DNA of 64,000 nucleotides from Linnemannia hyalina (taxonomy: Eukaryota; Mortierellomycota; Mortierellomycetes; Mortierellales; Mortierellaceae), in assembly GCA_019671135.1 (NCBI GenBank), contig JAHRHY010000026.1:586433-650432 (forward strand), given 5' to 3'. The notes under the pieces were generated by a model. That model searched no databases and was not told where the DNA came from. It was given only the letters and a program-made list of their open reading frames with translations. Of this stretch, positions 42,832 through 54,418 are shown one piece after another (position 1 is the first letter of the stretch; each line of letters begins with the position of its first letter). The translations under genes were made by a program, and so were the position numbers.

Positions 42832-45800
42832 CTAATGACGATCAGGCATACGCCCGCGAATCGTCCTAAGCTCAATACTCATCTTCTCGCCATTAGCATT
42901 ATTTCTTCGCAGTCGTTTAGACCTGCGTCGATCGACCAATTGATCTTCTTCTTCGTCGGGGTTTGCACGCTTGCATGTACCCTTATTAAGAGCATCACCA
43001 TTGGATATGTTCTTTGATGTTTTAGTAGCACCTTTACGTTGCGATGGATTGAGCTCCTGCTCTTGACCCTTAGTCCCGAGAGTCGCGGCCGTTTGACGAG
43101 GCTGCGTTAGAGATTGCGATCCTGGTAGGTTTTTAGTCTTCCAGTAGTCTGTGATACACTTTCTCTCAATAAAATTCTCTTGAGGCTCCCAGGTTTCCTC
43201 TTTGTACCCTTTCCATTTTACGCGGTATTCCATCCCCCCCCTAGGTCCATGCCTGTGGTTGAGAACTTTTTCTACTACGTATGTGTCAGTTGCTTCAAAA
43301 TCGTCGAGCACAAGCTTTAGCTGCGACGGCGCAAATTTACGACCTAACTCTTCTCCTGTGGCATCCTTCAACACATAGGATCCACCAGTTGTTCGTCTGA
43401 CTACAATATAAGGGCCTTCATACCTAGGCGAAAGCTTGTCGCCCAAGATCGGGTCCAAAGACATAACCTTTGCTCCATCAGGGAATTCACTGTGCAGTAC
43501 TGTTCTATTGAAACGCTCAATCATTCGACGTTGAGTTTCGCGGGTCTTAGTGTCAATCGCTGGAAAGACGGTCTTGGTCATGTACTCAAGCCGCTTTAAG
43601 AGCTCCTCCTGGGATGATAACTTCTCTGTCGTGTCCGAAAAATTGCTAATACCATTATAACGCCGCGCAAAAAACAAAGAGAATGGGGACGAATTGTGTA
43701 GAGCCACAATTCTGGTGTTCATAGCTAGCTGTGCCATAGGAACATGTTTCGCCCATGCTTGTTTATGGTCTTGAACCTCTTTGCGAATGATAGTGCATGC
43801 TGTTTTCACATGATTTTCGGCGACTCCGTTTCCGCGAGGGTGATAAGGGGTGAGTAACCTATGTTGCACTCCCATAGTGGTAGTCATCACTTGCACCGCC
43901 TCGTTAACGAATTCTCTGCCATTGTCAGATTGGAGGATACGTGGAAAACCAATAGTGGTGAAGATTTTGAACAAAACTTTTGCAATGGTCATCCCCTTCT
44001 TGTCAGGTATGGGTTCCAAGAAGACGAACCTTGTACAAACATCAACCAAAATGAGTAGGAATAGGTTTCCATCGCTCTCCACAGGGAATGGACCGGTCAA
44101 ATCAACCGCCATATGTTCACCTGGTAACTGAGCATGAATGGCCGTCAGAGGGTGGTATCCCTTGCGTGCGATGTTGACTCGCTGGCATTCTTGGCAACGC
44201 TGAACATACTCCAAGCAATCCTTGGCCAGATTAGGCCACGTCTTTTGCAACGAATGAATATGCTTGACCATGGCATTGGTCCCAATGTGACCAAGCGCAT
44301 GTGCGTCGACTAACACTCCTCTTCTCTCTGAGACAGCTACCGTCACACGTTGAGTGTCGGCGTCCTGGATTAAGTGAACATAACCATAAATTTTGCTCGG
44401 AGCAGATCCTTGAATGCGGGCTGTCCACAACTCTTGAGGAAACTGGCGAGACAAAGCGTCTGGTAAAACGTTCAGAACGCCAGGTCGATAAACAACCTTA
44501 AACGTGTAATCCAAAATAGTCTCCTGCCATGCGGTAAGCATCGAGTTCATATCCTTCTGCGTATGCATAAAAGTAAGAGCGCGATGATCCGTGAAAAGCG
44601 TAAAGTGACGGCCCCACAAATAGTAATGCAACTTCTTCAGTGCAAACACAATTGCCAATAACTCCTTCTGAGTTGTACTATAGCGTCGTTCACTGGGTTG
44701 CAATGAGCGCGCAACAAAAGAAATATATCTAATGTTTTTGGGATTCGCCTCGCCTTCCGGCAGCTGATATAAAATTGCTCCAATTCCAACGTTAGATGCA
44801 TCTGTAGCAACATATAACGGCAAATTGAAATCCACCCAGCAAATTATGGGCGATAAGACCAACAAATTCTTTAGTGCCTCAAAGCTCTTCAACTGAGCAG
44901 CATTCAACGTAAATGGACCCACCACATTACGCATAGCATCTAGCGGAGCGCTAATGGTAGCTATAATGGGTACGTGATCGCGGAAAAAATTAAAAGTCCC
45001 CATATAAGATTGAACCTGCTTACCCGTAGTTGGGGGTTTCCAATCATTGATATTCACCAATTTATTGGGATCAATTCTTTTTCCATCAAGATCCACAATG
45101 AAGCCCAGCAACGCCACCTGCGTATTGTAGAACTTGCACTTGTCAAGGTTAATAATAAGCTTGGCATCAGTTAGCCGTTTAACCAACTCTATCATCTGAA
45201 TCGCATGATCGCTTCTGTTCTTTGATGCGAGAAGAATGTCATCGATAAAATTTCTGACAAATTTCAAATCCCCAAGGATTCGGCTCATGCCACGCTGAAA
45301 CAAACTGGACAAGGGCTTCAATCCAAAAGGAGCCTTCTTGAACATATATTGAATCCCGTTATGCATAAATGCCGTCAACGGCTGATCTTCTTCATGGATT
45401 GGTAATCGATGATACGCCTGCTTTAGGTCCACAGTCGAGAACACTGCATTGCCTCCAGCAAATTGCATGATGTCTGATATAAGTGGTACCGGAAAATTAT
45501 CATCGGGTAGGTGCGCGTTTAAGGGCCGCGGATCCAAGCACACTCGGTAGAGAGTCTTGTTTCCGTTAGCATCTTTCTTAGCCGCTAGCGTTAATGTGTT
45601 GTTGTGTGCATTACCTGCAGGTGCTAATGTAATTACATCATCCTTCAGCCAATTCTGGATTGCTTCATCAAGAACCGGCATTTGCGATGCAGCAAATACT
45701 TTAGGTCTGCGGTAGAGGATAACGTCATCAGGGACTGGCAAATACACCTTCATTTCAGGTATAGTACAATGACTTGTATTTGGAATCTTGGCGTTTAACC

Positions 45801-46495
45801 TCAGCGACTCTTCTATACTCTTCATGAACGCGTCCTTTTCCGCAATAAATTCCTGCGTCTTTTCTCGTTCTGGAATCGTGAGAGGTATCAGCGTGGGCTT
45901 TTCGTCTTCAACTGGCGCTGGCATCCGTCCAGACGACTCATCTGCATCGGGTAGTCCAACGATATTGAATCCATAGCGGTGAAAGAGATCCATGCCAATG
46001 GTAACTGCATGACTCTGTTCAATAACCTCATATGGCGCGCTAAGCACATTCTGTCCACAGACAATCTCTACGTTTTCCGTTTCTCCAACGCGTTTAATGA
46101 CAGACGAGTCAGCTAATTCAATGTATCCTTCCATTGGTTTAACCGGAATAGAATACTTTTTGACTACAGCTGCACTAATAAATGAATGTGTGGCACCAGT
46201 ATCAATGAGTGCAAGATGTCGCTCTTGATTAAGATAAACAGGAACAAACAGTCGATTATCCGGCTGATGTTTTCGTTTACTTGAACCATAGTGCTTGTGT
46301 ACTAACTCAAAGTCCTTCTCTCCAAAGGAGAATAATGGGTAACCATCACATGCGTCTGACACTGGGTTATCACTAATTGAAAATCTTTCGAAGGCCCTTA
46401 GGTACTCGTCGTCTACTACATCCTCGATGTTGTACTCGGCCGGTGCATTATCTCTTCCTTCTTTAACAATGCCCATAGCTCCATACTTCACCTTT
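42832..46495 (-). CDS. pol: Ty3/gypsy chromovirus pol polyprotein, 5'-truncated
   Basis: Open frame of about 1220 codons with no internal lesion. Domains in order: aspartic protease (LALIDTGATHSFISAAVV, about 46215), reverse transcriptase (catalytic FIDDILLASKN, about 45250), RNase H (VATDASNVGIGAIL; LFTDHRALTFMH), integrase HHCC finger (GHIGTNAMVKHIHS to CQECQRVN, about 44260-44180), integrase DDE core (AVDLTGPFPV, LQSDNGREFVNE, NGVAENHVK) and chromodomain (YVVEKVLNHRHGPRGG, YRVKWKGYKEETWEP, about 43290-43180). The basic tail is KR-rich. The start is lost: the U element at 46496 abuts the frame, and gag and the 5' LTR are absent, so the copy cannot move alone although pol itself is intact. 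It is a different chromovirus lineage from the one at 29.7-36 kb. Confidence 0.88.
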
Positions 46496-46989
46496 GGAGG
46501 GCCTTTCACGTCCAAGTTATCATATGGTGTTTGTTACATCTCTGTAGATCTCGACAATATCCATAGCGACTATGGGATGAGAATGTATATATGATACCAA
46601 GCATATAAGACAACCATTGTAACATTTTTTGTTTAACTATCCTACTAAACACCAACCTATTCTCCAAACAACAGTCTTCTTATTTTTCGCACACCACACT
46701 CTTGAATATGTCCATCTACTATTAACCTGTAACCCTCACTGCAAGATTCGCCAGAGTAGTTCTTGTATGTCATCATCTAAAGCACTTGTACTCTCAACTG
46801 TATCTTTGGGGCGAAATACAGGGGAGAGATTACATTTTAAAAAAACATGTGCTGTCTATTGCTATTTTATTCTGTGTTCTGTTGCCCACTATGAAGAGAT
46901 ATGTCAGTTATGGAAGTAAACACTCCGTTCCTTGGGCTTTGGATATTTTTTATATGCCTTTTTATATCCTCTGCACATGAAGGGGCCCC
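46496..46989 (+). mobile_element. U element of unit B
   Basis: Near-identical to the copy at 51801. Its left end has one extra G (GGAGGGCC) and abuts the truncated gypsy pol; its right end GGGGCCCC is followed by TACCGAAAAAAATATAAAAA, a TATA-like stretch for the transposase. Confidence 0.85.
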
Positions 46990-47150
46990 TACCGAAAAAA
47001 ATATAAAAATATATTTGTATTCTCAACTATGTGCTTGCTATATGATAGATACCATCCTACATGCTGTTGTGTATGCAGTTAAGTATAAGCCTTTTTAAAA
47101 AATTGTTATTGTTGGTTAACGTCATGACAATCCAATACATAAATATTATT

Positions 47151-48434
47151 ATGGATCTAACAAAACACTTCCAACAACTGCTTGATGACCATTGGACTTT
47201 CCTCAACGCTGGATGGCCAACAATTACACCACGTAATAATCATCGTACTGTAAGCAAGGAAATTGGGTATATGCCAGAAATAAAAGAAACCCTAAATCGA
47301 CGCCTTGGTCCTATTCCAGTGTACTTCTTTCTTGTTGACATCTGGCCAAAGGTTAAGTATCCTGGTCCATACAAAGAAGTGGAGAAAGGTCTTTTAATGC
47401 TCTATCATCTTGTCAAAGGACTGTCTATGGAAGCAATGGAACCACACATGCCAAAAAGTAGTTTTCATGCAATGCACTCTGTGTTTTATAAGAAAGAATA
47501 TACTTTGCACAACAAGTACATCACCAACTGTATTGCAACAATGTTCTCCACAATTAAAATACGCCTATTGTCTGCAAAGGAAAAGAATCCTCCATTATTT
47601 AAGCATGTTACATTGCATCTTGATGGTCATGATACAAGAGCAACATACAAAGGTGAGAGTAGTGCTGATATGTACTCTTACAAGCTGAAAAAGTCTGGAT
47701 TACGCACACAGGTAGCAATGGATTGTAATGGCATGGCTTTATTTGTCTCCAAATCTGCATCTTGCAAGAACAATGCTGATGGAACAATGCTGCTTACGAT
47801 GAAGTTGGACAAGAGAGTGCATGAGATGGATTGCATTGCTCTCGATGGAGGGTATCCACAGTTCTTAAGGAGGCTTATAGATGAGTCTGATATTCTTAGA
47901 GTCCAAAATTTCGCTCATCCATACCGTAAACAGAAGAACAAGGAACTTACACAGGAAGAAGCGTTATACAATACCACCTTTGGTAGTTTCCGCTCGCAGA
48001 TGGAATCTCTGTTTGCAGACCTTGGTTCCACATTTGAGAAACACAACAATCGTACTCCTGTGTTGGTGGATAAGAAACAAACATATAATTTGCAGTTGAA
48101 GTTATCTTTGTTACTCTTAAACATGAAAAAGATGGTTGCTTTGTTGAAGATTTCTGCAGAACCAATTCATACAGCTTGGCTTCGCGAAGGATTCGAGTAT
48201 CCGACAACAGAGAACGACGTTGAGCAACCAATGGGATATGTTGATGTTGGTGCGCTAGTGGAGGATGGAAATACAATGGCACAACTCCAGAACGAATTTC
48301 TTGGTATTAAACTTCATGGTGATGTTGATGTTGATGAGGACACACCAATGGATCAAGCAGTAATAATGCAACCCGGCCTTTCCATTGAGCTTAGAAGTAC
48401 GAATCGACAAATGGATGTTAATGGTAATCTGTAG
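47151..48434 (+). CDS. PIF/Harbinger-like DDE transposase, copy B
   Basis: Encodes 427 residues from ATG 47151. Upstream in-frame ATGs exist at 47061 and about 47124, but the divergent homologue supports this one. The catalytic candidates are those of copy A: HLDGHDTR, IALDGGYPQ and SQMESLFADLG. Differences from A and C are few, such as DILRVQNF for DTLKVQNF and a two-residue loss in the C-terminal VDVDED repeat. A TATA-like TATAAAAATATA lies about 150 bp upstream. The partner gene follows 630 bp downstream in the same direction with its own promoter. Confidence 0.82.
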   Translation: MDLTKHFQQLLDDHWTFLNAGWPTITPRNNHRTVSKEIGYMPEIKETLNRRLGPIPVYFFLVDIWPKVKYPGPYKEVEKGLLMLYHLVKGLSMEAMEPHMPKSSFHAMHSVFYKKEYTLHNKYITNCIATMFSTIKIRLLSAKEKNPPLFKHVTLHLDGHDTRATYKGESSADMYSYKLKKSGLRTQVAMDCNGMALFVSKSASCKNNADGTMLLTMKLDKRVHEMDCIALDGGYPQFLRRLIDESDILRVQNFAHPYRKQKNKELTQEEALYNTTFGSFRSQMESLFADLGSTFEKHNNRTPVLVDKKQTYNLQLKLSLLLLNMKKMVALLKISAEPIHTAWLREGFEYPTTENDVEQPMGYVDVGALVEDGNTMAQLQNEFLGIKLHGDVDVDEDTPMDQAVIMQPGLSIELRSTNRQMDVNGNL

Positions 48435-48845
48435 ACTTATTGCAGGTTTTTAAAAGAATAGACATACATGGCCTATTTAGTCAGCTTTAAGATACGGTAT
48501 TAACTGCCAAGACGCTAATATGCACCGGTATCTATTATTAAAAGCCATGGTATTATTGTAGTAGATCGGATGCTATTCTATGCTATTCTACAGCATTCCT
48601 TTTTATTTAACAAAGAGGATAAACACATGTACAAACCTACGTCATAAAATAATACTACATTCTTAACCATTTTTAAACCCCGTCTTTAATGCCAAGCAGT
48701 CTTAATAAGCAAGATCTACGTCATACGAGGAACACTACATTATTAACCACTTAGATGCCTTTTTAAAACTCTTTTGTTACTAAGCGCCAAGCAGTGCTAA
48801 TAAGCAAGCGCTATTAATGTCCATTGTGGCAGTGTTCCTGAATTA

Positions 48846-48856
48846 GTATAAATAAA
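48846..48856 (+). promoter_or_regulatory. TATA box of the zinc-finger gene, unit B
   Basis: GTATAAATAAAGG, conserved in unit C at about 54196. It lies about 215 bp before ATG 49066; the leader has two CCATA(C/T)CTATACAACCAT repeats. Confidence 0.6.
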
Positions 48857-49065
48857 GGAGTCCACTTCCCTCTTGCTTAATCTTTATCTAGTAACCAACC
48901 AACAATTATCCATATCTATACAACCATCCATACCTATACAACCATCTTTTATTGCAATTCTTTATATCAGTGTACTAAGCAGCTGCAATCTACCACACAT
49001 AAACTGAAAACTCATTCACACCCACCATACCACAAGTACAATCCATATTATTCATATCCAAAAAC

Positions 49066-51327
49066 ATGAAGTACGTTCAGCTTACAATCGAGCTCATCAC
49101 CAAGGCCTTTGAGACATTCTCCTCTAAGAAGGGAGTGGAGTTTAACAAGAAAGATGCAAATAAGATCTTTAAGGCGCTTGATGAGGATGAGGAAGTAGAG
49201 AGATACTACTTTTGTGGAGAAAAGTGCACCAAGTCCAAGCGCAAATGCATGAAGGAAGTTGATGATGAAGGCATGCATTGTTATGTCCACGATCCTGCGC
49301 GCAAGTGTCAAGGCACAACTATTAAGGGTGCTAATTGTGGTAGTGTAGCCAAACTTGGTCAAACATACTGTGGACGTCATCAAGATCAAGATAGAGGTTA
49401 TATAAAACGTAGTAACAACAACGCACCTGTCGACAAGCGTACCAAGTCTTCCAAGGCTTTAAAGAAGACACATACTTCTAAGTTTGTGTCTTCCGATGAC
49501 GATATGACTTCCGAGGATGAAGAACCAAAGAAGCGAAAGAGAAACAAGCAGGAGTCATCGGATGAAGAGCCGTCCGATGATGATGATGAAGAAGATATAA
49601 TTGCCGTCTCCTTTCCGTTGAGTCCAAAGGTAGTTGACATAACGTCCAAGAAAAATGTACCACTCGCTAATACATGTATATGGACGCGTTATGCAACTAA
49701 TCCAGCTTTCCTGTATGCAAAAAGCTTTACTGTAAATGGCAAGTACATTATTAGGCTAAAGGAAAAGAATCTCTACATTGCATTGTGTCCACCTAAGCTC
49801 ATGGGCAAGAATCTCCCTGCGCCAGAAATATCTGAGAAAGAGGCACGCATATTGGCCAAGATGGGTCTTCAAGAGGCAACTTCAGCAGATGTAGAAAAAA
49901 TAGAAGAGTCTTCTGCTGATGAGAATTCTGACGATGATACAGATGATGGTGATACGTCTGATAATGCTGACTCTGACGATGATTCCTCTAAAGATAAAGA
50001 CTCTGATGATGGCAAGTCCAATAACAGATCTGATGTAGAATCTGGAGATGATACCTCTAAGGATAACCCTGATGAAAAACTATCTCATAAAAAGCCATCT
50101 AAGGATGATGAGAAGAAGACTTCTCGAAAGAAAAGGCATTCAGAGATGCCCAAAAATGCAGAGCCATCTTCTAATGTAGATGTTTCTAAGGATGAAAAAG
50201 ATGAACACACATTTGCACTGGCCACAACGGTGCGTAACATTAGATCAGAGAAAGACATACCACTTGCAAAGGATGGAGGATGGATGGTTCATCCTAATAA
50301 CGACATGCTTGAGTATGCAACTAACTTTACGATGAAGGCTAAGTACATTGTCAAGCTATGTGGAAAGAATACATACGTTGGCCTGTTTACGCTTGATCAT
50401 CTGCGTGGCGGTGGTGATGTTCCAGAGATGGATATCTTGGAACGCTCCATGCTTAGCAAGATGAAACTTCAAGAAATGTCTGATGAAGAGAGAAAGATGC
50501 TTTTCAACGAGGAGGTCGAAGTAGAAGAGGAACTACCAGTGGAAGGACCGACAGATATATCCAAGATGAAATGGAAAAGGTTTCACAAGCAGCAATTGGA
50601 GTATTCCAAGAATGTACTTGTAAATGGAAAGCACATTCTCAAGATCCGCAAGCAAAACATTGTAGTTGGCTTGGTGACTGATGACCACATTAGTGCAGAG
50701 AATGTCGACTATGATAATCTTAACCAAAAGGAAAAAGAAAAGATCTTCGCTATGGGCTTTAAGCCACAATGGTCTAAGGATAGGTCGACAGAGAAAGGTG
50801 AACCGGTAGAAAAAATAGATGATGAGGTGCAAGAGTCGAATATTAAGGAAACTTTAGATGAACTTGTAGAAAAAGTAGATGATGAGGTGCAAGAGTCGGA
50901 TGTTAAGAAAACTCTAGAAGATGGTGGACCTATGGAAAGCGAAAATGTGAATGCCTCAAGTGTTTACACTACAAAAGACCATCATGATTTTCTGAAGGCA
51001 ATGGGAGAAGTATATAGCAAAATAACAGCTATCGAAGAAGAACTCCGCGAGGAATACGTTTCGGCAGATGGTAATGCAGAAGAAAAAGAACTAATTTTTC
51101 ACCTAGGTTTGTTGGAGAAAGATTATTCCAACTACGAAACATGGCACATGGATAAGTTTGGTTCCCGCGAACCACATTCCGATATATTATGTAAGTTTGC
51201 AAAAGAAGGATCTAACAACAGAAAAACCATAGTGCAAAGTGTATTAGATAGTATTCAAGCCAAAGAGAAAAGTACGATGGAAGAAAAGAAGCCTCTTGAA
51301 GTAACATTTGAGACCGCAGAAGAGTAG
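49066..51327 (+). CDS. Large acidic protein with CCCH zinc-finger modules, partner gene of the transposase
   Basis: Encodes 753 residues. Residues 1-44 form a small helical region. Two zinc-binding modules share spacing: C54-x6-C61-x10-C72-x2-H75 and C81-x9-C91-x10-C102-x2-H105 (KCQGTTIKGANCGS, YCGRH). A lysine/serine/aspartate linker precedes three copies of an approximately 80-residue module at about 186-270, 386-470 and 499-567, each with a YA..FTVNGKYI(I/V).L..KN.YV.L core and a KMGLQ-like end. A strongly acidic stretch (about 283-355) separates modules 1 and 2. Near 595-640 a VEKxDDEVQES repeat occurs twice. The CQGTT..G..C.......YC.RH finger resembles short modules I associate with giant-virus proteins. 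By position it replaces the Myb-like second protein of PIF/Harbinger elements. I infer a DNA-binding partner of the transposase, without direct proof. Confidence 0.7.
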   Translation: MKYVQLTIELITKAFETFSSKKGVEFNKKDANKIFKALDEDEEVERYYFCGEKCTKSKRKCMKEVDDEGMHCYVHDPARKCQGTTIKGANCGSVAKLGQTYCGRHQDQDRGYIKRSNNNAPVDKRTKSSKALKKTHTSKFVSSDDDMTSEDEEPKKRKRNKQESSDEEPSDDDDEEDIIAVSFPLSPKVVDITSKKNVPLANTCIWTRYATNPAFLYAKSFTVNGKYIIRLKEKNLYIALCPPKLMGKNLPAPEISEKEARILAKMGLQEATSADVEKIEESSADENSDDDTDDGDTSDNADSDDDSSKDKDSDDGKSNNRSDVESGDDTSKDNPDEKLSHKKPSKDDEKKTSRKKRHSEMPKNAEPSSNVDVSKDEKDEHTFALATTVRNIRSEKDIPLAKDGGWMVHPNNDMLEYATNFTMKAKYIVKLCGKNTYVGLFTLDHLRGGGDVPEMDILERSMLSKMKLQEMSDEERKMLFNEEVEVEEELPVEGPTDISKMKWKRFHKQQLEYSKNVLVNGKHILKIRKQNIVVGLVTDDHISAENVDYDNLNQKEKEKIFAMGFKPQWSKDRSTEKGEPVEKIDDEVQESNIKETLDELVEKVDDEVQESDVKKTLEDGGPMESENVNASSVYTTKDHHDFLKAMGEVYSKITAIEEELREEYVSADGNAEEKELIFHLGLLEKDYSNYETWHMDKFGSREPHSDILCKFAKEGSNNRKTIVQSVLDSIQAKEKSTMEEKKPLEVTFETAEE

Positions 51328-51800
51328 ATCAAGAATTTTAAAAACTGTAGATATACCACTTGCACAAATAAAGCTTTTATATATGGAATACACATGTAAT
51401 ATTATCCTCGTCCCTTCCAATGAGATTCACCAGATATATTACCCATCTTTTTAAAAACTTCCACCATCCTTTGCACAATTTACAATATTTCTTTCTTGAT
51501 CACAGTGGTGTTTATCCACAATCTACTTATATTTAACATTACGAAAATTACAATAACTATATCTAATATGTTCTACAATGCATGCACTCTTTATGACATT
51601 TATTTTTTCACCATTGGCATATTTACCAACGATCTGTATAGGAGGCCGCATATCAACAAATATTATAACAATCGTAACTTCCTACAAAGTATGTTACATC
51701 AAACATTATAAAAACCACGATAACTTCATCTGAGACGTTCCACAATGCATGCACCCTCACCATTATTGCATTACCCATATTTTTTTAAAACATTCACCTA
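51328..51800 (+). other. 3' spacer of unit B
   Basis: AT-rich, no gene. It contains AATAAA-like text shortly after the stop (ACAAATAAAGC at about 51364), a candidate polyadenylation signal. A nearly identical inverted copy is at 41563-42035. Confidence 0.6.
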
Positions 51801-52293
51801 GGAGGCCTTTCACGTCCAAGTTATCATATGGTGTTTGTTACATCTCTGTAGATCTCGACAATATCCATAGCGACTATGGGATGAGAATGTATATATGATA
51901 CCAAGCATATAAGACAACCATTGTAACATTTTTTGTTTAACTATCCTACTAAACACCAACCTATTCTCCAAACAACAGTCTTCTTATTTTTCGCACACCA
52001 CACTCTTGAATATGTCCATCTACTATTAACCTGTAACCCTCACTGCAAGATTCGCCAGAGTAGTTCTTGTATGTCATCATCTAAAGCACTTGTACTCTCA
52101 ACTGTATCTTTGGGGCGAAATACAGGGGAGAGATTACATTTTAAAAAAACATGTGCTGTCTATTGCTATTTTATTCTGTGTTCTGTTGCCCACTATGAAG
52201 AGATATGTCAGTTATGGAAGTAAACACTCCGTTCCTTGGGCTTTGGATATTTTTTATATGCCTTTTTATATCCTCTGCACATGAAGGGGCCGC
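51801..52293 (+). mobile_element. U element at the junction of units B and C
   Basis: GGAGGCCTTTCACG to GAAGGGGCCGC, 493 bp, with TA on both sides (CCTA and TACC). Sequence nearly identical to 46496-46989. Confidence 0.85.
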
Positions 52294-52454
52294 TACCGAA
52301 AAAAATATAAAAATATATTTGTATTCTCAACTATGTGCTTGCTATATGATAGATACCATCCTACATGCTGTTGTGTATGCAGTTAAGTATAAGCCTTTTT
52401 AAAAAATTGTTATTGTTGGTTAACGTCATGACAATCCAATACATAAATATTATT

Positions 52455-53744
52455 ATGGATCTAACAAAACACTTCAAACAACTGCTTGATGACCATTGGA
52501 CTTTCCTCAACGCTGGATGGCCAACAATTACACCACGTAATAATCATCGTACTGTAAGCAAGGAAATTGGGTATATGCCAGAAATAAAAGAAACCCTAAA
52601 TCGACGCCTTGGTCCTATTCCAGTGTACTTCTTTCTTGTTGACATCTGGCCAAAGGTTAAGTATCCTGGTCCATACAAAGAAGTGGAGAAAGGTCTTTTA
52701 ATGCTCTACCATCTTGTCAAAGGACTGTCTATGGAAGCAATGGAACCACACATGCCAAAAAGTAGTTTTCATGCAATGCACTCTGTGTTTTATAAGAAAG
52801 AATATACTTTGCACAACAAGTACATCACCAACTGTATTGCAACAATGTTCTCCACAATTAAAATACGCCTTTTGTCTGCAAAGGAAAAGAATCCTCCATT
52901 ATTTAAGCATGTTACATTGCATCTTGATGGTCATGATACAAGAGCAACATACAAAGGTGAGAGTAGTGCTGATATGTACTCTTACAAGCTGAAAAAGTCA
53001 GGATTACGCACACAGGTAGCAATGGATTGTAATGGCATGGCTTTATTTGTCTCCAAATCTGCATCTTGCAAGAACAATGCTGATGGAACAATGCTGCTAA
53101 CGATGACGTTGGACAAGAGAGTGCATGAGATGGATTGCATTGCTCTCGATGGAGGGTATCCACAGTTCTTAAGGAGGCTTATAGATGAGTCTGATACTCT
53201 TAAAGTCCAAAATTTCGCTCATCCATACCGTAAACAGAAGAACAAGGAACTTACACAGGAAGAAGCGTTATACAATACCACCTTTGGTAGTTTCCGCTCG
53301 CAGATGGAATCTCTGTTTGCAGACCTTGGTTCCACATTTGAGAAACACAACAACCGTACTCCTGTGTTGGTGGATAAGAAACAAACATATAATTTGCAGT
53401 TGAAGTTATCTTTGTTACTCTTAAACATGAAAAAGATGGTTGCTTTGTTGAAGATTTCTGCAGAACCAATTCATACAGCTTGGCTTCGCGAAGGATTCGA
53501 GTATCCGACGACAGAGAACGACGTTGAGCAACCAATGGGATATGTTGATGTTGGTGCGCTAGTGGAGGATGGAAATACAATGGCACAACTCCAGAACAAA
53601 TTTCTTGGTATTAATCTTCATGGTGATGTTGATGTTAATGTTGATGAGGACACACCAATGGATCAAGCAGTAATAATGCAACCCGGTCTTTCCATTGAGC
53701 TTAGAGGTACGAAGCGACAAATGGATGTTAATGGTAATCTGTAG
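52455..53744 (+). CDS. PIF/Harbinger-like DDE transposase, copy C
   Basis: Encodes 429 residues from ATG 52455, intact. Catalytic blocks are as in copy A. It shares with A the DTLKVQNF text, the longer VDVNVDED tail and, downstream, the 37-bp tandem duplication, so A and C are closer to each other than to their neighbour B. The tandem was therefore not made by one recent local duplication of B. Confidence 0.82.
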   Translation: MDLTKHFKQLLDDHWTFLNAGWPTITPRNNHRTVSKEIGYMPEIKETLNRRLGPIPVYFFLVDIWPKVKYPGPYKEVEKGLLMLYHLVKGLSMEAMEPHMPKSSFHAMHSVFYKKEYTLHNKYITNCIATMFSTIKIRLLSAKEKNPPLFKHVTLHLDGHDTRATYKGESSADMYSYKLKKSGLRTQVAMDCNGMALFVSKSASCKNNADGTMLLTMTLDKRVHEMDCIALDGGYPQFLRRLIDESDTLKVQNFAHPYRKQKNKELTQEEALYNTTFGSFRSQMESLFADLGSTFEKHNNRTPVLVDKKQTYNLQLKLSLLLLNMKKMVALLKISAEPIHTAWLREGFEYPTTENDVEQPMGYVDVGALVEDGNTMAQLQNKFLGINLHGDVDVNVDEDTPMDQAVIMQPGLSIELRGTKRQMDVNGNL

Positions 53745-54418
53745 ACTTATTGCAGGTTCTTAAAAGAATAGTCATACATAGCCTATTTAGTCAGCGTTGA
53801 GATACGGTATTAACTGCCTAGACGCTAATATGCACCGGTATCTATTATTAAAAGTCATGGTATTATTGTAGTAGATCGGATGCTATTCTATGCTATTCTA
53901 CAACATTCCTTTTTATTTAACAAAGAGGATAAACACATGTACAAACCTACGTCATAAAAGAATACATAAACACATGTACAAACCTACGTCATAAAAGAAT
54001 ACTACATTCTTAACCATTTTTAAACCCCGTCTTTAACGCCAAGCAGTCTTAATAAGCAAGATCTACGTCATACGAGGAACACTACGTTATTAACCACTTA
54101 GATGCCTTTTTAAAACTCTTTTGTTACTAAGCGCCAAGCAGTGTTAATAAGCAAGCGCTATTAATATCCAATATGGCAGTGTCCCATGAATTAGTATAAA
54201 TAAAGGACTCCACTTCCCTCTTGCTTAATCTTTATCTTATCTAGTAACCAACCAACCATTATCCATATCTATACAACCATCCATACCTATACAACCATCT
54301 TTTATTGCAATTCTTTATATCAGTGTACTAAGCAGCTGCAATCTACCACACATAAACTGAAAAGTCATTCACACCCACCATACCACAAGTACAATCTATA
54401 TCGTTCATATCCAAAAAC

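Larger units (their letters stand above)
46496..51800 (+). mobile_element. 5.3-kb unit B: U, transposase, zinc-finger gene
   Basis: One complete repeat unit. It begins GGAGG-GCCTTTCACGTCC and ends CATTCACCTA, where the next unit's GGAGGCCTTTCACG begins at 51801. The second unit has the same parts in the same order and orientation. No inverted copy of the U end closes the unit on the right. A fragment at 41068-42259 preserves the same unit-to-unit junction, so tandem arrangement is a property of the family, not one local duplication. Confidence 0.75.
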
